Below are positions 16,909 through 24,916 of a stretch of DNA of 32,519 nucleotides, piece after piece (the stretch's first letter is position 1; every line of letters starts with the position of its first letter). This stretch comes from a gamma proteobacterium L18 (GTDB lineage Bacteria; Pseudomonadota; Gammaproteobacteria; Pseudomonadales; Pseudomonadaceae), in NCBI GenBank assembly GCA_000497835.1, contig KI547166.1, positions 157,815-190,333 on the forward strand. The letters run 5' to 3'. The notes under the pieces are model-generated. The model searched no databases and was not told where the DNA came from. It saw only the letters and a program-made list of their open reading frames with translations. The position numbers and the translations under genes are program-made.

Positions 16909-17250
16909 ATGAAGAACCGTACCAAAGCAACTTCTGAGCTAACCACTCTGCTTCAAATGATTGATCCCAATGCTCCTTACGACCTGCGAACCTCAATACT
17001 GGCAAAAATCAAAGCGCAGACCGCTCATCTGTTAAAAGACAAAAACATTCCGTACAGTGGACGTACCCGCGCTCGTGAAATCGATGTCAGCGCCTGCCAT
17101 CTGCTTCGTCTCGACAATACGCCCTGCAGCCCGGCGTATACAAACACAATGAAGGTAACTCAGTTCTCGAATCTACTAGAAATTATCGAGATCGTTGCCA
17201 GACTCGACGCATCTGATAAATTATCACCCTCTCGGAAGCGTGATGCATAA
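16909..17250 (+). CDS. Hypothetical 113-aa protein
   Basis: Not recognised. The protein is soluble, mostly helical by composition, with a basic middle (SGRTRAREIDVSACHLLR, about 50-67) and a helical stretch FSNLLEIIEIVARLD near the end. The start is supported by a GGAG ribosome site 7 nt upstream of the ATG. Base composition is lower in GC than core genes. It lies between the IS21 relic and the convergent CBASS operon, so it is probably accessory DNA. No functional inference is possible. Confidence 0.55.
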   Translation: MKNRTKATSELTTLLQMIDPNAPYDLRTSILAKIKAQTAHLLKDKNIPYSGRTRAREIDVSACHLLRLDNTPCSPAYTNTMKVTQFSNLLEIIEIVARLDASDKLSPSRKRDA

Positions 17251-17307
17251 CCCCAACCATCAGGGCGATGGGTCCCTTGACCACATACGGTATCGGCTGG
17301 TGGATAT

Positions 17308-17336
17308 CCTGGAAGGCTCGCAAGAGGCCTTCCAGG
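17308..17336. terminator. Hairpin between convergent 113-aa gene and CBASS operon
   Basis: CCTGGAAGGC (17308-17317) and GCCTTCCAGG (17327-17336) are perfect 10-bp arms around a 9-nt loop, placed between the two convergent stops (17250 and 17438). There is no T tract, so its efficiency as a bidirectional terminator is uncertain. Confidence 0.4.
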
Positions 17337-17437
17337 GGCGCTGGGTGAAATACTAATTTTGACCTCTTTCTGAAGTGAAGTAGGGTCACAGGCCGGCACT
17401 GCGCAGATACCTCGTGACAGCCATGACGCCACGAAAC

Positions 17438-17929
17438 CTAAAGCGCTTCAGGTTCTGCCCGCCACATGGTCTCGCCATCGTGCACCCAGATACTAAACCC
17501 CAACGGAAATGGATCAGTCCCTACGATAGCGAACACAAGCCCCTCAAAGTCGCCCTTGGAAGCCTCGGCATGCTCTTTAGCCAAGGTAATATCGGCGTGC
17601 GATGGGGTTGGTCGTGGTTCCGGATGGGTATGCCAGAAACCAAGGCAGTGAAGCCCCTTGGCGTACATCTCTGCACGCTCACGCTTGACCGCCACCATGT
17701 TCAGTCTGACTCCCGAATATCCTGCCCACTGCGGGGTAAGACGACTCATCCGATCAACCCGAATCGGATTTGAAGTGGTATCAGCCGTGTACAGTTGGCC
17801 TACGGACTCACGGGAGTGCCGCCCGCGCTGCACAGTCAAAGCCAACGCGGCGACAACCTCCGCAGAAAACTCCAGGCTCCAAGCCGCCCCCTTGATCCGA
17901 TACTTTAAGAGGTGATGTTCAGTTTTCAT
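17438..17929 (-). CDS. cap3: CBASS JAMM/MPN deconjugase Cap3
   Basis: A 163-aa JAB/MPN metalloprotease. The zinc-site motif is complete: Glu41 in RESVGQLY, then H100-x-H102 with S110 and D113 in WHTHPEPRPTPSHAD. In type II CBASS, Cap3 cleaves the bond made by Cap2 between the CD-NTase C-terminus and its targets, and so limits priming. It is the last gene of the operon, overlapping the cap2 3' end by 11 nt, which implies translational coupling. Length matches stand-alone Cap3 proteins. Other JAMM proteins (RadC-like, Mov34-like) are excluded by the context of a CD-NTase and an E2-E1 fusion. Confidence 0.93.
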   Translation of the reverse strand: MKTEHHLLKYRIKGAAWSLEFSAEVVAALALTVQRGRHSRESVGQLYTADTTSNPIRVDRMSRLTPQWAGYSGVRLNMVAVKRERAEMYAKGLHCLGFWHTHPEPRPTPSHADITLAKEHAEASKGDFEGLVFAIVGTDPFPLGFSIWVHDGETMWRAEPEAL

Positions 17930-19712
17930 CGAAAACTTCTACAAAACTTCGACTGACCTGAATGGAATCCCACCGATTAGGGCTGTCAGGCGCATGCGGG
18001 CCGACCTTTACCCGAACGTCTAGGGAATCAAAAAATCCTTTTGATCGTACCCAGCTCCAGATGCTGGAAGACGTTGTTGGGTCGTCGAGGGCAATCAAAA
18101 CGCGTTCTGCCACAAACCCCGCGGACTGCCACGCATCCGCCGCGCCGTAGGGGTGAAATCCAGCACCGCACGCGGGAAGCTGAATGCGTGTATCGGTCGT
18201 CCACTGACCAACATTGACCTTGTCGGTCGGATCGTCAACAGGCCACTCACGATCATGGCTTACAAGCACAACGTGAGCAGCACTGCAGAACGGCTCCATC
18301 CACGCATGAACCACATGGCAACCACCGAGCGCCAATGCACGGTATCGGGCCAGCATACCGCGCACGGCGGTTTCGCCAGTGCAGTCCAGTACCAGATCAT
18401 AGTCGCCAGGCTTGCATCTACCCGAGACGTAAGCTGCCGCGGTTGCCGGCAGCCCGGTGACTGACACTCCAGGTATCCCCAGGCGCAACCGCTTGGCCAA
18501 CGCATCGGCTTTCCAATGACCAATCGCGTCGGCGCCCAAAACGTGACGCGAGCAGTTGGGAGCTTCCAACTCTTCCATGTCGACAAGATGCAACTCGCCT
18601 ACTCCAGCACGAGCAAGCAATTCAGCTACCGGTGCTCCCAGTGATCCGCACCCAAGAACCAACACCCTCCGCTGCCGACGGTTATGCAGGGTCTTCAGTT
18701 GCTGGTCACGAGCTAACGCCCAATCCGGATCAACACGGTTAAGCGAAATGGGGGTGACCTGAGGCGAGGTCAGGTGCGGGATGACAGACGCTGTGATCTG
18801 GTACCCGTAGCACACGTTTCGTTGCACCAAGACAACCAGCAATGACGACCGCCGCTTTTCTTCCTTTGTCTTGCCCTCAATCCACGAAGGGACAGTTTGG
18901 AGATCACCACTAACACTCGCCACGAGTTCACACAGGGCCTCAAAGGTCTGAGGCCAGTCGGTCGGCCCCCAAGGATCATTCTCGGAAAGAGGGACAAATA
19001 GTGCATGTCCCCGAACCAAGGTACCTGACGCCCACTGATGCCGTTGCGCCAAAGTATTCGGCTCGTCCTTGCCAAGCGTGGCCACCAGCATCTGGCAACG
19101 GGGCCGATGCTTGCTCTCCTTGAAATAGCTCGCCACTTGGCCTTCCGTCACACCTTGGATGCTCAAGTAGTGGACGCGGGTTTCTAGAGGGCTTAACCGT
19201 CCGTGAAACCTCTGAAACAGTCGACAGAACCGAAACCAGTACGACAAGCTTTCCTTCTGGAATTCCTGACTGGCCCAGGCGAGATTTTCGGTGTTAACCC
19301 AAAATTCCTGAAGCCGCTCAAGAACATGCAAGACAATCTGCACGGGATCTTTGTAGTCGCCGGCTTCAGGCTCCACTCCATGGCAAAAGCGCCCGCTCTC
19401 CTCCACATGTGGCCAAGTCAGACAGAGTCTTTTGTCGAAATGAATCTGCGGTGCAGACGCTGGAAAATCTCGCAGCAGGGATAGCGTAACCCGCTGAGGG
19501 CCCACGACCGGATGGGGCAGTTCCAGTTGCCACGAAGCAAAATGCCGACTCCGGTCGGGATGCAGGACTTGCGACACAATTGCAGCGCCGGGGCCATTCA
19601 GCCACTCCTGGACAGCCCCGGCTGCCTGCTCAAAGGGAGTGGCCTGAAGCACGCTGTCAGGCAAGGGTGTTGCTCGACGCCGTCGAGCGAGGGGCTGCAG
19701 GCTGCGTGCCAC
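17919..19712 (-). CDS. cap2: CBASS E2-E1 fusion ligase Cap2
   Basis: A 597-aa protein with an N-terminal E2-like domain and a C-terminal ThiF/E1 domain. The E2 catalytic Cys is probably C110 in SGRFCHGVEP. The E1 part shows the nucleotide loop GCGSLG (354-359), the acidic LVDMEELE (376-383), SRH (388-390) and a catalytic Cys515 in LPACGAGFHPYGAAD. Cap2 adenylates the C-terminus of the CD-NTase and conjugates it to cellular targets, which primes second-messenger synthesis. The start is uncertain: GTG at 19712 overlaps the CD-NTase by 56 nt, while an in-frame GTG at 19652 lies just after its stop; neither has a strong ribosome site. Residue numbers here assume 19712. An insert between the two domains (about 180-340) is typical of the type II Cap2 layout. 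Confidence 0.93.
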   Translation of the reverse strand: MARSLQPLARRRRATPLPDSVLQATPFEQAAGAVQEWLNGPGAAIVSQVLHPDRSRHFASWQLELPHPVVGPQRVTLSLLRDFPASAPQIHFDKRLCLTWPHVEESGRFCHGVEPEAGDYKDPVQIVLHVLERLQEFWVNTENLAWASQEFQKESLSYWFRFCRLFQRFHGRLSPLETRVHYLSIQGVTEGQVASYFKESKHRPRCQMLVATLGKDEPNTLAQRHQWASGTLVRGHALFVPLSENDPWGPTDWPQTFEALCELVASVSGDLQTVPSWIEGKTKEEKRRSSLLVVLVQRNVCYGYQITASVIPHLTSPQVTPISLNRVDPDWALARDQQLKTLHNRRQRRVLVLGCGSLGAPVAELLARAGVGELHLVDMEELEAPNCSRHVLGADAIGHWKADALAKRLRLGIPGVSVTGLPATAAAYVSGRCKPGDYDLVLDCTGETAVRGMLARYRALALGGCHVVHAWMEPFCSAAHVVLVSHDREWPVDDPTDKVNVGQWTTDTRIQLPACGAGFHPYGAADAWQSAGFVAERVLIALDDPTTSSSIWSWVRSKGFFDSLDVRVKVGPHAPDSPNRWDSIQVSRSFVEVFDEN

Positions 19713-20868
19713 TCAAGCCAGGCGCGGTTGCCCGCAGGCCCGCCAAGATACCGCCCGCCTGGCTCGCCTCCCAGGCATCAACCCCAACTTCACCAAATAC
19801 GGCACGCACTCGCTCCTCCGAGCGTTTGCTGTACTCCTCGGCAAACAGAGCCGCCAAATCCTGCATGAGGGCCTCATGCCAAGTACTGAATTCCCTGGCC
19901 CGCAGCCCGTTATCGGTGTTCCACTTTTCAGCGAAGTTTTCACCATGGACACCAGGCATGGCGGGGTTCTCTACTCGGATCTCCTCGCCATACGTGATGA
20001 ACTGGGGCATGCGGGCCACCAGTTCCAGGGCAACCTCAATCGCAGAGCTTGTGGTATAGGCACCGGACGTTGCGATCTGGTCGTAGGCCTTTGCAGCCAG
20101 GGTGACCAAAATCACGGAAATCGGCTTCGCTGCACGTCGGGCGTCCGACTGTTTCTTGTAGTAGCTGTCGCGGTGAAGCTTCATCAACTGCACCATCCGC
20201 CGCAGTACATCATCAATTCCCACAGGCTGCTCAGGGAGCGGGTCAACCTTGAACCCCTCCATGGCGGCTCTGTTCATAGCTCGCTGGATAAAGCGCTTAT
20301 TGGCGATAGCGCAAAACCAGTCCGCGAACTCCTCAGGGTTTGAGGGGCTCCAAACCTCTTCTTCATCACGTACCCGCAGATGAGTACCGGTGATTTGCTC
20401 CGAGAGCGGGATTGCCGGAGTAACGTCAAAATAGAACGGCTCACCAGGGTAAGGCAGGCGCCAGCAGCGATTCTTGGGCTGGGGATCGCCCGCACCTTCC
20501 AAGCCCCGGAGCGCCTTGCCAAAATCTGCAAAGAAAGCATCGGAGTACAAAAGGTTTTCAAAGCGTGGGCCGCACAGTTTAACCACCACATCCAAGTCGA
20601 ACTTCTCACGACCAGTTCCCGCAATGGTGGTCTGCGTCCGCATGGAACCTTGAACAACGACGTGGACATCATCATCGTCGACCCCCAACTTCTGGGCGAT
20701 GTGATGTGCAAATTGAGCGTAACGGCGCTTGGCCTTCTCTTGGTTTTCAGCTGAGAGCTCAAGCTTCTTCAGCATGGAGACGATGAAAGTCTCCCACTGT
20801 CTTGCCTCGTTTCGCTCCAGCAGAGACTTGGCGATCAACGCGGAAGGCGACTGCACTTGGATATTCAT
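19657..20868 (-). CDS. CBASS cGAS/DncV-like nucleotidyltransferase (CD-NTase)
   Basis: A 403-aa CD-NTase, the infection sensor and signal synthase. The nucleotidyltransferase signature is intact: VVQGSMRTQTTI with G74-S75, the metal-binding DLD (D91, D93), and a third Asp in YFDVTPAIPL (D148). Because the partner effector is a SAVED protein, the product is likely a cyclic trinucleotide; this rests on family knowledge and is not visible in the gene. The C-terminal tail is flexible (Ser/Ala/Thr/Pro-rich) and ends in Leu-Ala, consistent with the disordered tail that Cap2 conjugates. The ATG at 20868 has an AGAAGGA ribosome site, 13 nt after the effector stop. The exact clade (A-H) cannot be set by eye. 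Confidence 0.94.
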   Translation of the reverse strand: MNIQVQSPSALIAKSLLERNEARQWETFIVSMLKKLELSAENQEKAKRRYAQFAHHIAQKLGVDDDDVHVVVQGSMRTQTTIAGTGREKFDLDVVVKLCGPRFENLLYSDAFFADFGKALRGLEGAGDPQPKNRCWRLPYPGEPFYFDVTPAIPLSEQITGTHLRVRDEEEVWSPSNPEEFADWFCAIANKRFIQRAMNRAAMEGFKVDPLPEQPVGIDDVLRRMVQLMKLHRDSYYKKQSDARRAAKPISVILVTLAAKAYDQIATSGAYTTSSAIEVALELVARMPQFITYGEEIRVENPAMPGVHGENFAEKWNTDNGLRAREFSTWHEALMQDLAALFAEEYSKRSEERVRAVFGEVGVDAWEASQAGGILAGLRATAPGLSGTQPAAPRSTASSNTLA

Positions 20869-20881
20869 GGCGATATTCCTT

Positions 20882-22003
20882 CTAACCGGTAGTCACTTCA
20901 TGGGTGGGGGTCTGAACGTAAACAGCAGCTTCATGCTGATGAGCCGGCATTTGCACGCTCCACTCATAAGGGGGAATCTGACCCCAGTTCCATTGATAAC
21001 AACGCAGTGTCGGCATGTTGCGGCCGTCATAGGCCATACCGAATCTGATAGAAAGACTTGCGGGTGCAGCCAGCACTAGGTGGATGGTTTCAACCCCATC
21101 GTTGGCCAGTGCACCGAGTTTCTGCAAAAACTGTTGCGTGAGTTGACTCTGGGCCTCCTCAGACCAACTTGAATTTACAGCGAGCCCTTGCAGCTCCATA
21201 TGTATTACAGGAATCTGTGGAAAGGTTGCATGGATGCCGTCCATATCAACTCGATAGGACGCCGATATGGCGAGCACGACTGCCCTGCTCTGCTGCAAAG
21301 CCGGCTCTTCGCTGATGATAAAACGGGAGCCACCGTCCGGTTCGTCCAACGGTTTCCAAAGCTTTTGGGCGCGCTCCCAATCCATGAGCAGAACGTGACC
21401 CTCGTCATCCAGAAGCACGCCAGAGTAGAACAGCAGGGGTACGGGCATGATGCCGCCGGCAACAACTTGAACATGGGCCCGAGCCGTATCACCACGCACG
21501 TGGCGAACATTTCGCTGCATATGGTGGATCTCCGCCAGTGCGGCGGGGATATTGGGAGTCGGGCCAGTTAATAATTGGCGGACGTCAACCAACGCATCGA
21601 TTCTTCGCCCCTTGACGCCTTTGGGGACGGCGGCAATCAGCGGATGGTCAGAGGTATCGACCAATCCACGCAACTCGACGACCACGACCTGCTTGACGCC
21701 GGCCTCCTTCATTTCCTGCAAGTAAGCATGGGCAGCCAACCCAATGCCAATCGCTACCCCCAGCAACATGGCCCAAGCAATAGCCGTCTGCACCACGCCC
21801 TCAGCACCGCCGCTGGTGCTGAATTTGAAGGCCTCCACCGCTCCTAACACCCCGTTGGCTTCCACCGAGATGTTCCCTGACACGATGGCCAGCAAGACAG
21901 AACAGCAAGCAGCAACGATGGCCAGGCCTACGTTGCGCTTACGGAAAATCCAGGCCACCCAGAGGTTAAGCGCATTGATGAACCAGTTAACGATCGCTGC
22001 CAT
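20882..22003 (-). CDS. cap14: CBASS membrane effector with SAVED domain (Cap14-like)
   Basis: A 373-aa protein with two N-terminal membrane helices, about 25-45 (VGLAIVAACCSVLLAIVSG) and 71-93 (TAIAWAMLLGVAIGIGLAA), and a C-terminal cytosolic SAVED sensor domain from about 100 on (VVVVELRGLVDTSDHPLIAA near its start; IHLVLAAPASLSIRFGMAYD near its end). SAVED domains bind cyclic oligonucleotides; the 2TM-SAVED form is the effector named Cap14, thought to damage the inner membrane when triggered. It is first in the operon, with a GAGGA ribosome site before the ATG at 22003. Other SAVED effectors (Cap4 nuclease, TIR-SAVED) are excluded by the absence of those N-terminal domains. Confidence 0.92.
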   Translation of the reverse strand: MAAIVNWFINALNLWVAWIFRKRNVGLAIVAACCSVLLAIVSGNISVEANGVLGAVEAFKFSTSGGAEGVVQTAIAWAMLLGVAIGIGLAAHAYLQEMKEAGVKQVVVVELRGLVDTSDHPLIAAVPKGVKGRRIDALVDVRQLLTGPTPNIPAALAEIHHMQRNVRHVRGDTARAHVQVVAGGIMPVPLLFYSGVLLDDEGHVLLMDWERAQKLWKPLDEPDGGSRFIISEEPALQQSRAVVLAISASYRVDMDGIHATFPQIPVIHMELQGLAVNSSWSEEAQSQLTQQFLQKLGALANDGVETIHLVLAAPASLSIRFGMAYDGRNMPTLRCYQWNWGQIPPYEWSVQMPAHQHEAAVYVQTPTHEVTTG

Positions 22004-22202
22004 GCGCCAGTCCTCAGAAGACGTATCGACGACGAGACAATCCTACATATAGACATGCTACGATTGCAAACCACTAAATGTAGTATTTATTGATTTTGGA
22101 TCACATTTTTTCCTTGACATTTTTACCTAACGCCAATGGCTGCAAACCGCGGCACCCGCCCCGTGTCGTGTACCCTATGTGAAATTGAGCGCGGGGTCGG
22201 CG
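22004..22202. promoter_or_regulatory. Divergent promoter region, CBASS operon and exonuclease
   Basis: About 200 bp of AT-rich DNA between divergent genes. A perfect TTGACA (22114-22119) points toward the exonuclease but has no good -10 at the right spacing; on the minus strand TTGCAA about 18 bp from TAGGAT is a weak promoter for cap14. No clear operator is seen. Confidence 0.3.
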
Positions 22203-22823
22203 ATGAACATGGAATACAACACCCAACACCTGCAGGCGGTGCGGGATGCACTCTCCCCCTTCAGGTTTCTGCTGTGCGTCGATTTGGAGGCGACCTGCGA
22301 CGAGTTGCCCGAAGATGCACCTGCGCAAGCCAAGCTGGTGGTCGAGCCAGATCAGATGGAAACCATCGAAATCGGCTTGGTGGTAGTCGACCTTCACTCT
22401 TTCGAGGTCGTTGACGAGTTTCAGCGCTTTGTACGCCCTTCGATCAATCCGACGCTGACGGCCTTCTGCAAATCGCTGACCTCGATCGAACAGCACCACG
22501 TTGATGGTGCGGAAACCTACCAGGAGGTACAGGAAGAGCTCGTCGCTTTCACCGCACGCTACCCCTCAGCCGCTTGGGCTTCATGGGGCGACTACGATGC
22601 GAAACAACTGGCCAGGGATGCAGGGCTCAACAACTGCCCAGCCATGCTCCATGGCCTACAGCACCACAACGCGAAAAAATGGCATTGGAAAATTTGCGAT
22701 TGCCGTCCAGTGGGGCTCAAGCCCGCCACTGAGGCGATGGGACTTCTGTGGCAAGGCACTTATCATCGAGGTATCGATGATGCTCGCAATCTCGCTCTGA
22801 TCATTAAGAAATTACTCCAATGA
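22203..22823 (+). CDS. DEDDh-family 3'-5' exonuclease
   Basis: A 206-aa exonuclease of the RNase T/ERI1-like DEDDh group. The motifs are ExoI LLCVDLEATCDE (Asp27 and Glu29), ExoII in ASWGDYDAKQL and ExoIII in HRGIDDARN with the His and Asp of DEDDh. It would remove nucleotides from 3' ends of RNA or DNA. The ATG at 22203 is preferred (GGGG about 9 nt upstream); an upstream GTG at 22179 would add 8 residues, and an ATG at 22209 is possible. It is divergent from the CBASS operon across ~200 bp, so a role in the same defence response is plausible; exonuclease genes are recorded as accessory genes in some CBASS loci. A housekeeping KapD-like exonuclease is the alternative. Confidence 0.88.
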   Translation: MNMEYNTQHLQAVRDALSPFRFLLCVDLEATCDELPEDAPAQAKLVVEPDQMETIEIGLVVVDLHSFEVVDEFQRFVRPSINPTLTAFCKSLTSIEQHHVDGAETYQEVQEELVAFTARYPSAAWASWGDYDAKQLARDAGLNNCPAMLHGLQHHNAKKWHWKICDCRPVGLKPATEAMGLLWQGTYHRGIDDARNLALIIKKLLQ

Positions 22824-22962
22824 GGGGGCCGATGTTTTGAAGGAAACGTCGTCGAGGATGGCGGAAGGCCTCACGGGAATGTTGTGTCACCCTGGTCATC
22901 GTATGGGCCTTGGGCTCTGTCGTGACCCTGAATCTCTCGGCCTCCAAGCCTGAGCATTCGCC

Positions 22963-23179
22963 TCAGCGCAAGCGCGGCACGCTGTCCGGGGGCAGGCCTG
23001 AAGACTGCAAGCGCCCCCAGCCGTCCAGGCCGTGAAACTGCGGGACGTCGTCCGGGCCCTTGGCCTGTAGCTTTTCCTCGGAGGCAAATGATCATAGCGA
23101 GCCTTGAAGGACTGATAGGTGTCTGTAAATCGTCCCAATTCGACATCCGTTTCCCACAAGGCGTACCGTAAGTCCAAGC
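22963..23179 (-). pseudogene. Possible 3' fragment of a lost gene
   Basis: Between the convergent exonuclease and fic genes, protein-like sequence occurs on the minus strand in two frames: LRYALWETDVELGRFTDTYQ then, after a one-base shift near 23085, KLQAKGPDDVPQFHGLDGWG and a stop at 22963-22965. GC content and composition look coding. Not recognised. The remaining gap (22824-22962) shows no gene. Confidence 0.25.
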
Positions 23180-23181
23180 CC

Positions 23182-24372
23182 CTACCAAAGGTCGGGGAAC
23201 AGAAACGCAATTGAGTACCGCGAAAGGTTTAGGGATATCGGCTTGCGTCCATCTAAGGTGATCAAGCCCTCTTTCGCCATCTGGTTCAACAGGCCACGAG
23301 GCGCGCGCGTACCAACGCCAAGGCTGGCCTGCAATTCGGCACGCGGCTGGTCGCCCATGTGAAGCAAGGTCTTGTAAACGTCCCTGGCCTCAATCCGGAG
23401 CGCTGGCAGTGCATTGCCCTTAGCGTCTGAAAGCGCGCCACGACTGCGCATCTCGAAGTACACATCGATCCGCTCCTCCAGCCCGCCCTGATCAAGCTGC
23501 GTGCTGAAGTACTGAACCTGGTCCAGCGCAGTCTCGGTAAAATACCGGGTCCAGCGCATCAGCCCGCTATCAGACAAGATGCCGCGACCGTCTTGGTCGC
23601 CTTTCCGAGGGTGGTCAGCTGCATTGAGCATTTCGTAATAGCCGGCGGTGTTTTGGGCGAAACCACGGTTCATCGACCACACCTCAGAGCCACCAAAACC
23701 GGCCGCCTTCAGGTACTGATCAGTAAAGAGGCGACAAGTTCGGCCGTTTCCGTCCATGAAGGGGTGGATCCACACCAGACGATGGTGCGATGCAGCGGCC
23801 GCGAGGAAACCCGACAGCCCATGAATCCGATCCAGCCGGTAAACCCGCTCGAATTGGCCCAGGTGGGCGTGCATCTGCCCAGCCGTGGGAGCGATGTGAT
23901 AGCCAACTTTGACACCGTACTCGCGGAATACGCCGGGGACCATGCGGATGACGTCGCCCTGCTCGTTAATTTGGGTATTTAGCATCCACTGTGGCACACC
24001 GGCGTAGAGCTCGCGGTGAAGGCGCGAAATGGTGTCCCGTGTGCAGACATCGATCGCGTTGATCGGGTCGGAGGTGAGGCGGCGCTGCGCTTCAATGTGC
24101 CGACGAACCTCCAAGAGGTCCTCGCTGGCTTTGTCTTCCTGGAGCGCTTCTGCAACCTGTTCGGCACGCAGAATGTCAGCCGGAGCCGTGGTGTTACCCT
24201 CGATCTTGTTGCTGTAATACGAGTTCACCATGCGCACCAGGTTGCTCATCGGCCCTCTCAACGCGCGCGGAATCTTGGCGTGCAGCTCCGCGTCAAGGCG
24301 CATGAGCTGGACGACCTGGTCCAGCAGCTCTTCAGAAGCCTTGTCTTGAGAAATATACGGCGTGAATGACAT
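23182..24372 (-). CDS. fic: Fic-domain protein (class II AMPylase-type)
   Basis: A 396-aa Fic protein. The active-site loop HPFMDGNGRTCR is complete (His base, Gly-Asn-Gly-Arg phosphate site), so AMP transfer to a protein hydroxyl is likely. An N-terminal inhibitory helix motif, SNKIEGN near residues 54-60, matches the (S/T)xxxE(G/N) brake of class II Fic proteins, so activity is probably kept low by this Glu. A winged-helix-like domain forms the C-terminus (ELQASLGVGTRAPRGLLNQM region). Size and layout match the common Fic/DUF4172-like two-domain proteins. It is convergent with the exonuclease and lies between defence genes and the transposon core. It could be an ordinary self-regulating Fic or an accessory defence gene; the target is unknown. 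Confidence 0.92.
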   Translation of the reverse strand: MSFTPYISQDKASEELLDQVVQLMRLDAELHAKIPRALRGPMSNLVRMVNSYYSNKIEGNTTAPADILRAEQVAEALQEDKASEDLLEVRRHIEAQRRLTSDPINAIDVCTRDTISRLHRELYAGVPQWMLNTQINEQGDVIRMVPGVFREYGVKVGYHIAPTAGQMHAHLGQFERVYRLDRIHGLSGFLAAAASHHRLVWIHPFMDGNGRTCRLFTDQYLKAAGFGGSEVWSMNRGFAQNTAGYYEMLNAADHPRKGDQDGRGILSDSGLMRWTRYFTETALDQVQYFSTQLDQGGLEERIDVYFEMRSRGALSDAKGNALPALRIEARDVYKTLLHMGDQPRAELQASLGVGTRAPRGLLNQMAKEGLITLDGRKPISLNLSRYSIAFLFPDLW

Positions 24373-24531
24373 TTGCCACGTATCTACCGAACGCTGAATT
24401 TTATAGATAAAACGACCAGATCAACTCTACAGCTTTCATTGTGCCTTTTTATGCGTGGCTGATCGCCCCGAAAAGAACAAGTATTAAGGACTTACTTGAA
24501 CAGATCGCCCGACCGACGGGTTTAGTGATCC

Positions 24532-24726
24532 TCAGGAACCATTCTCATCGACTGTTTTGCCCCCCAGCGAGTCAACCGGCTTGTCCAGAAAGCTCATTCT
24601 CTCAATAGCGGCATCCAGGAACCTTGTTTGCTTTTCGGATCGATTGCGAACAAGCTCACGGGCCTCAGCTTCGATTGCAGCTTTGATCTCCCATTTCCGA
24701 GTGCGTAGTTTGTAGCGACCTTTCAT
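24532..24726 (-). CDS. Small hypothetical protein, 64 aa
   Basis: Not recognised. A charged, helical small protein (KWEIKAAIEAEARELVRNRS, about residues 11-30) with no membrane segment. An AGGTAGGT ribosome site 6 nt before the ATG at 24726 supports translation. It is on the same strand as the gene upstream at 25620 and the fic gene downstream, with about 160-190 nt on each side, so co-transcription is not obvious. Confidence 0.5.
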   Translation of the reverse strand: MKGRYKLRTRKWEIKAAIEAEARELVRNRSEKQTRFLDAAIERMSFLDKPVDSLGGKTVDENGS

Positions 24727-24787
24727 AGCGTACCTACCTGTTCATCTCACGAGGCCATAGCAAGCGATAAACACCAAGGATCCGATC

Positions 24788-24916
24788 ATGCAGAAGCTCG
24801 ATGCTTGTTTCCGCGAACTCTGCCACCGGCACTATCGAAGCTTAAGCATCGTGAAAAGGGTTGGAGTTGGCTCCGGTGGGTTATCGAGCAGGTCATGCGC
24901 GAGGTGCGCAATCTAA
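24788..24916 (+). CDS. Very small ORF, 42 aa, possibly a remnant of an integrase start
   Basis: The ATG at 24788 is preceded by AAGGA at ideal spacing. The first residues, MQKLDACFRELCHRHYRS, resemble the N-terminus of some integrase-domain proteins (FxxLCxxHRDGS), but after about 18 residues the likeness ends and the ORF soon stops. It overlaps the 3' end of the opposite gene by 4 nt. More probably a fragment than a functional gene. Confidence 0.25.
   Translation: MQKLDACFRELCHRHYRSLSIVKRVGVGSGGLSSRSCARCAI

Noticed and set aside
17183..17389. 68-codon minus-strand frame between the 113-aa gene and cap3, with a protein-like stretch (FQDIHQPIPYVVKGPIALMV)
   Set aside because: It overlaps the convergent 3' end and the hairpin, lacks a ribosome site, and I cannot tie it to a family; at most a fragment.
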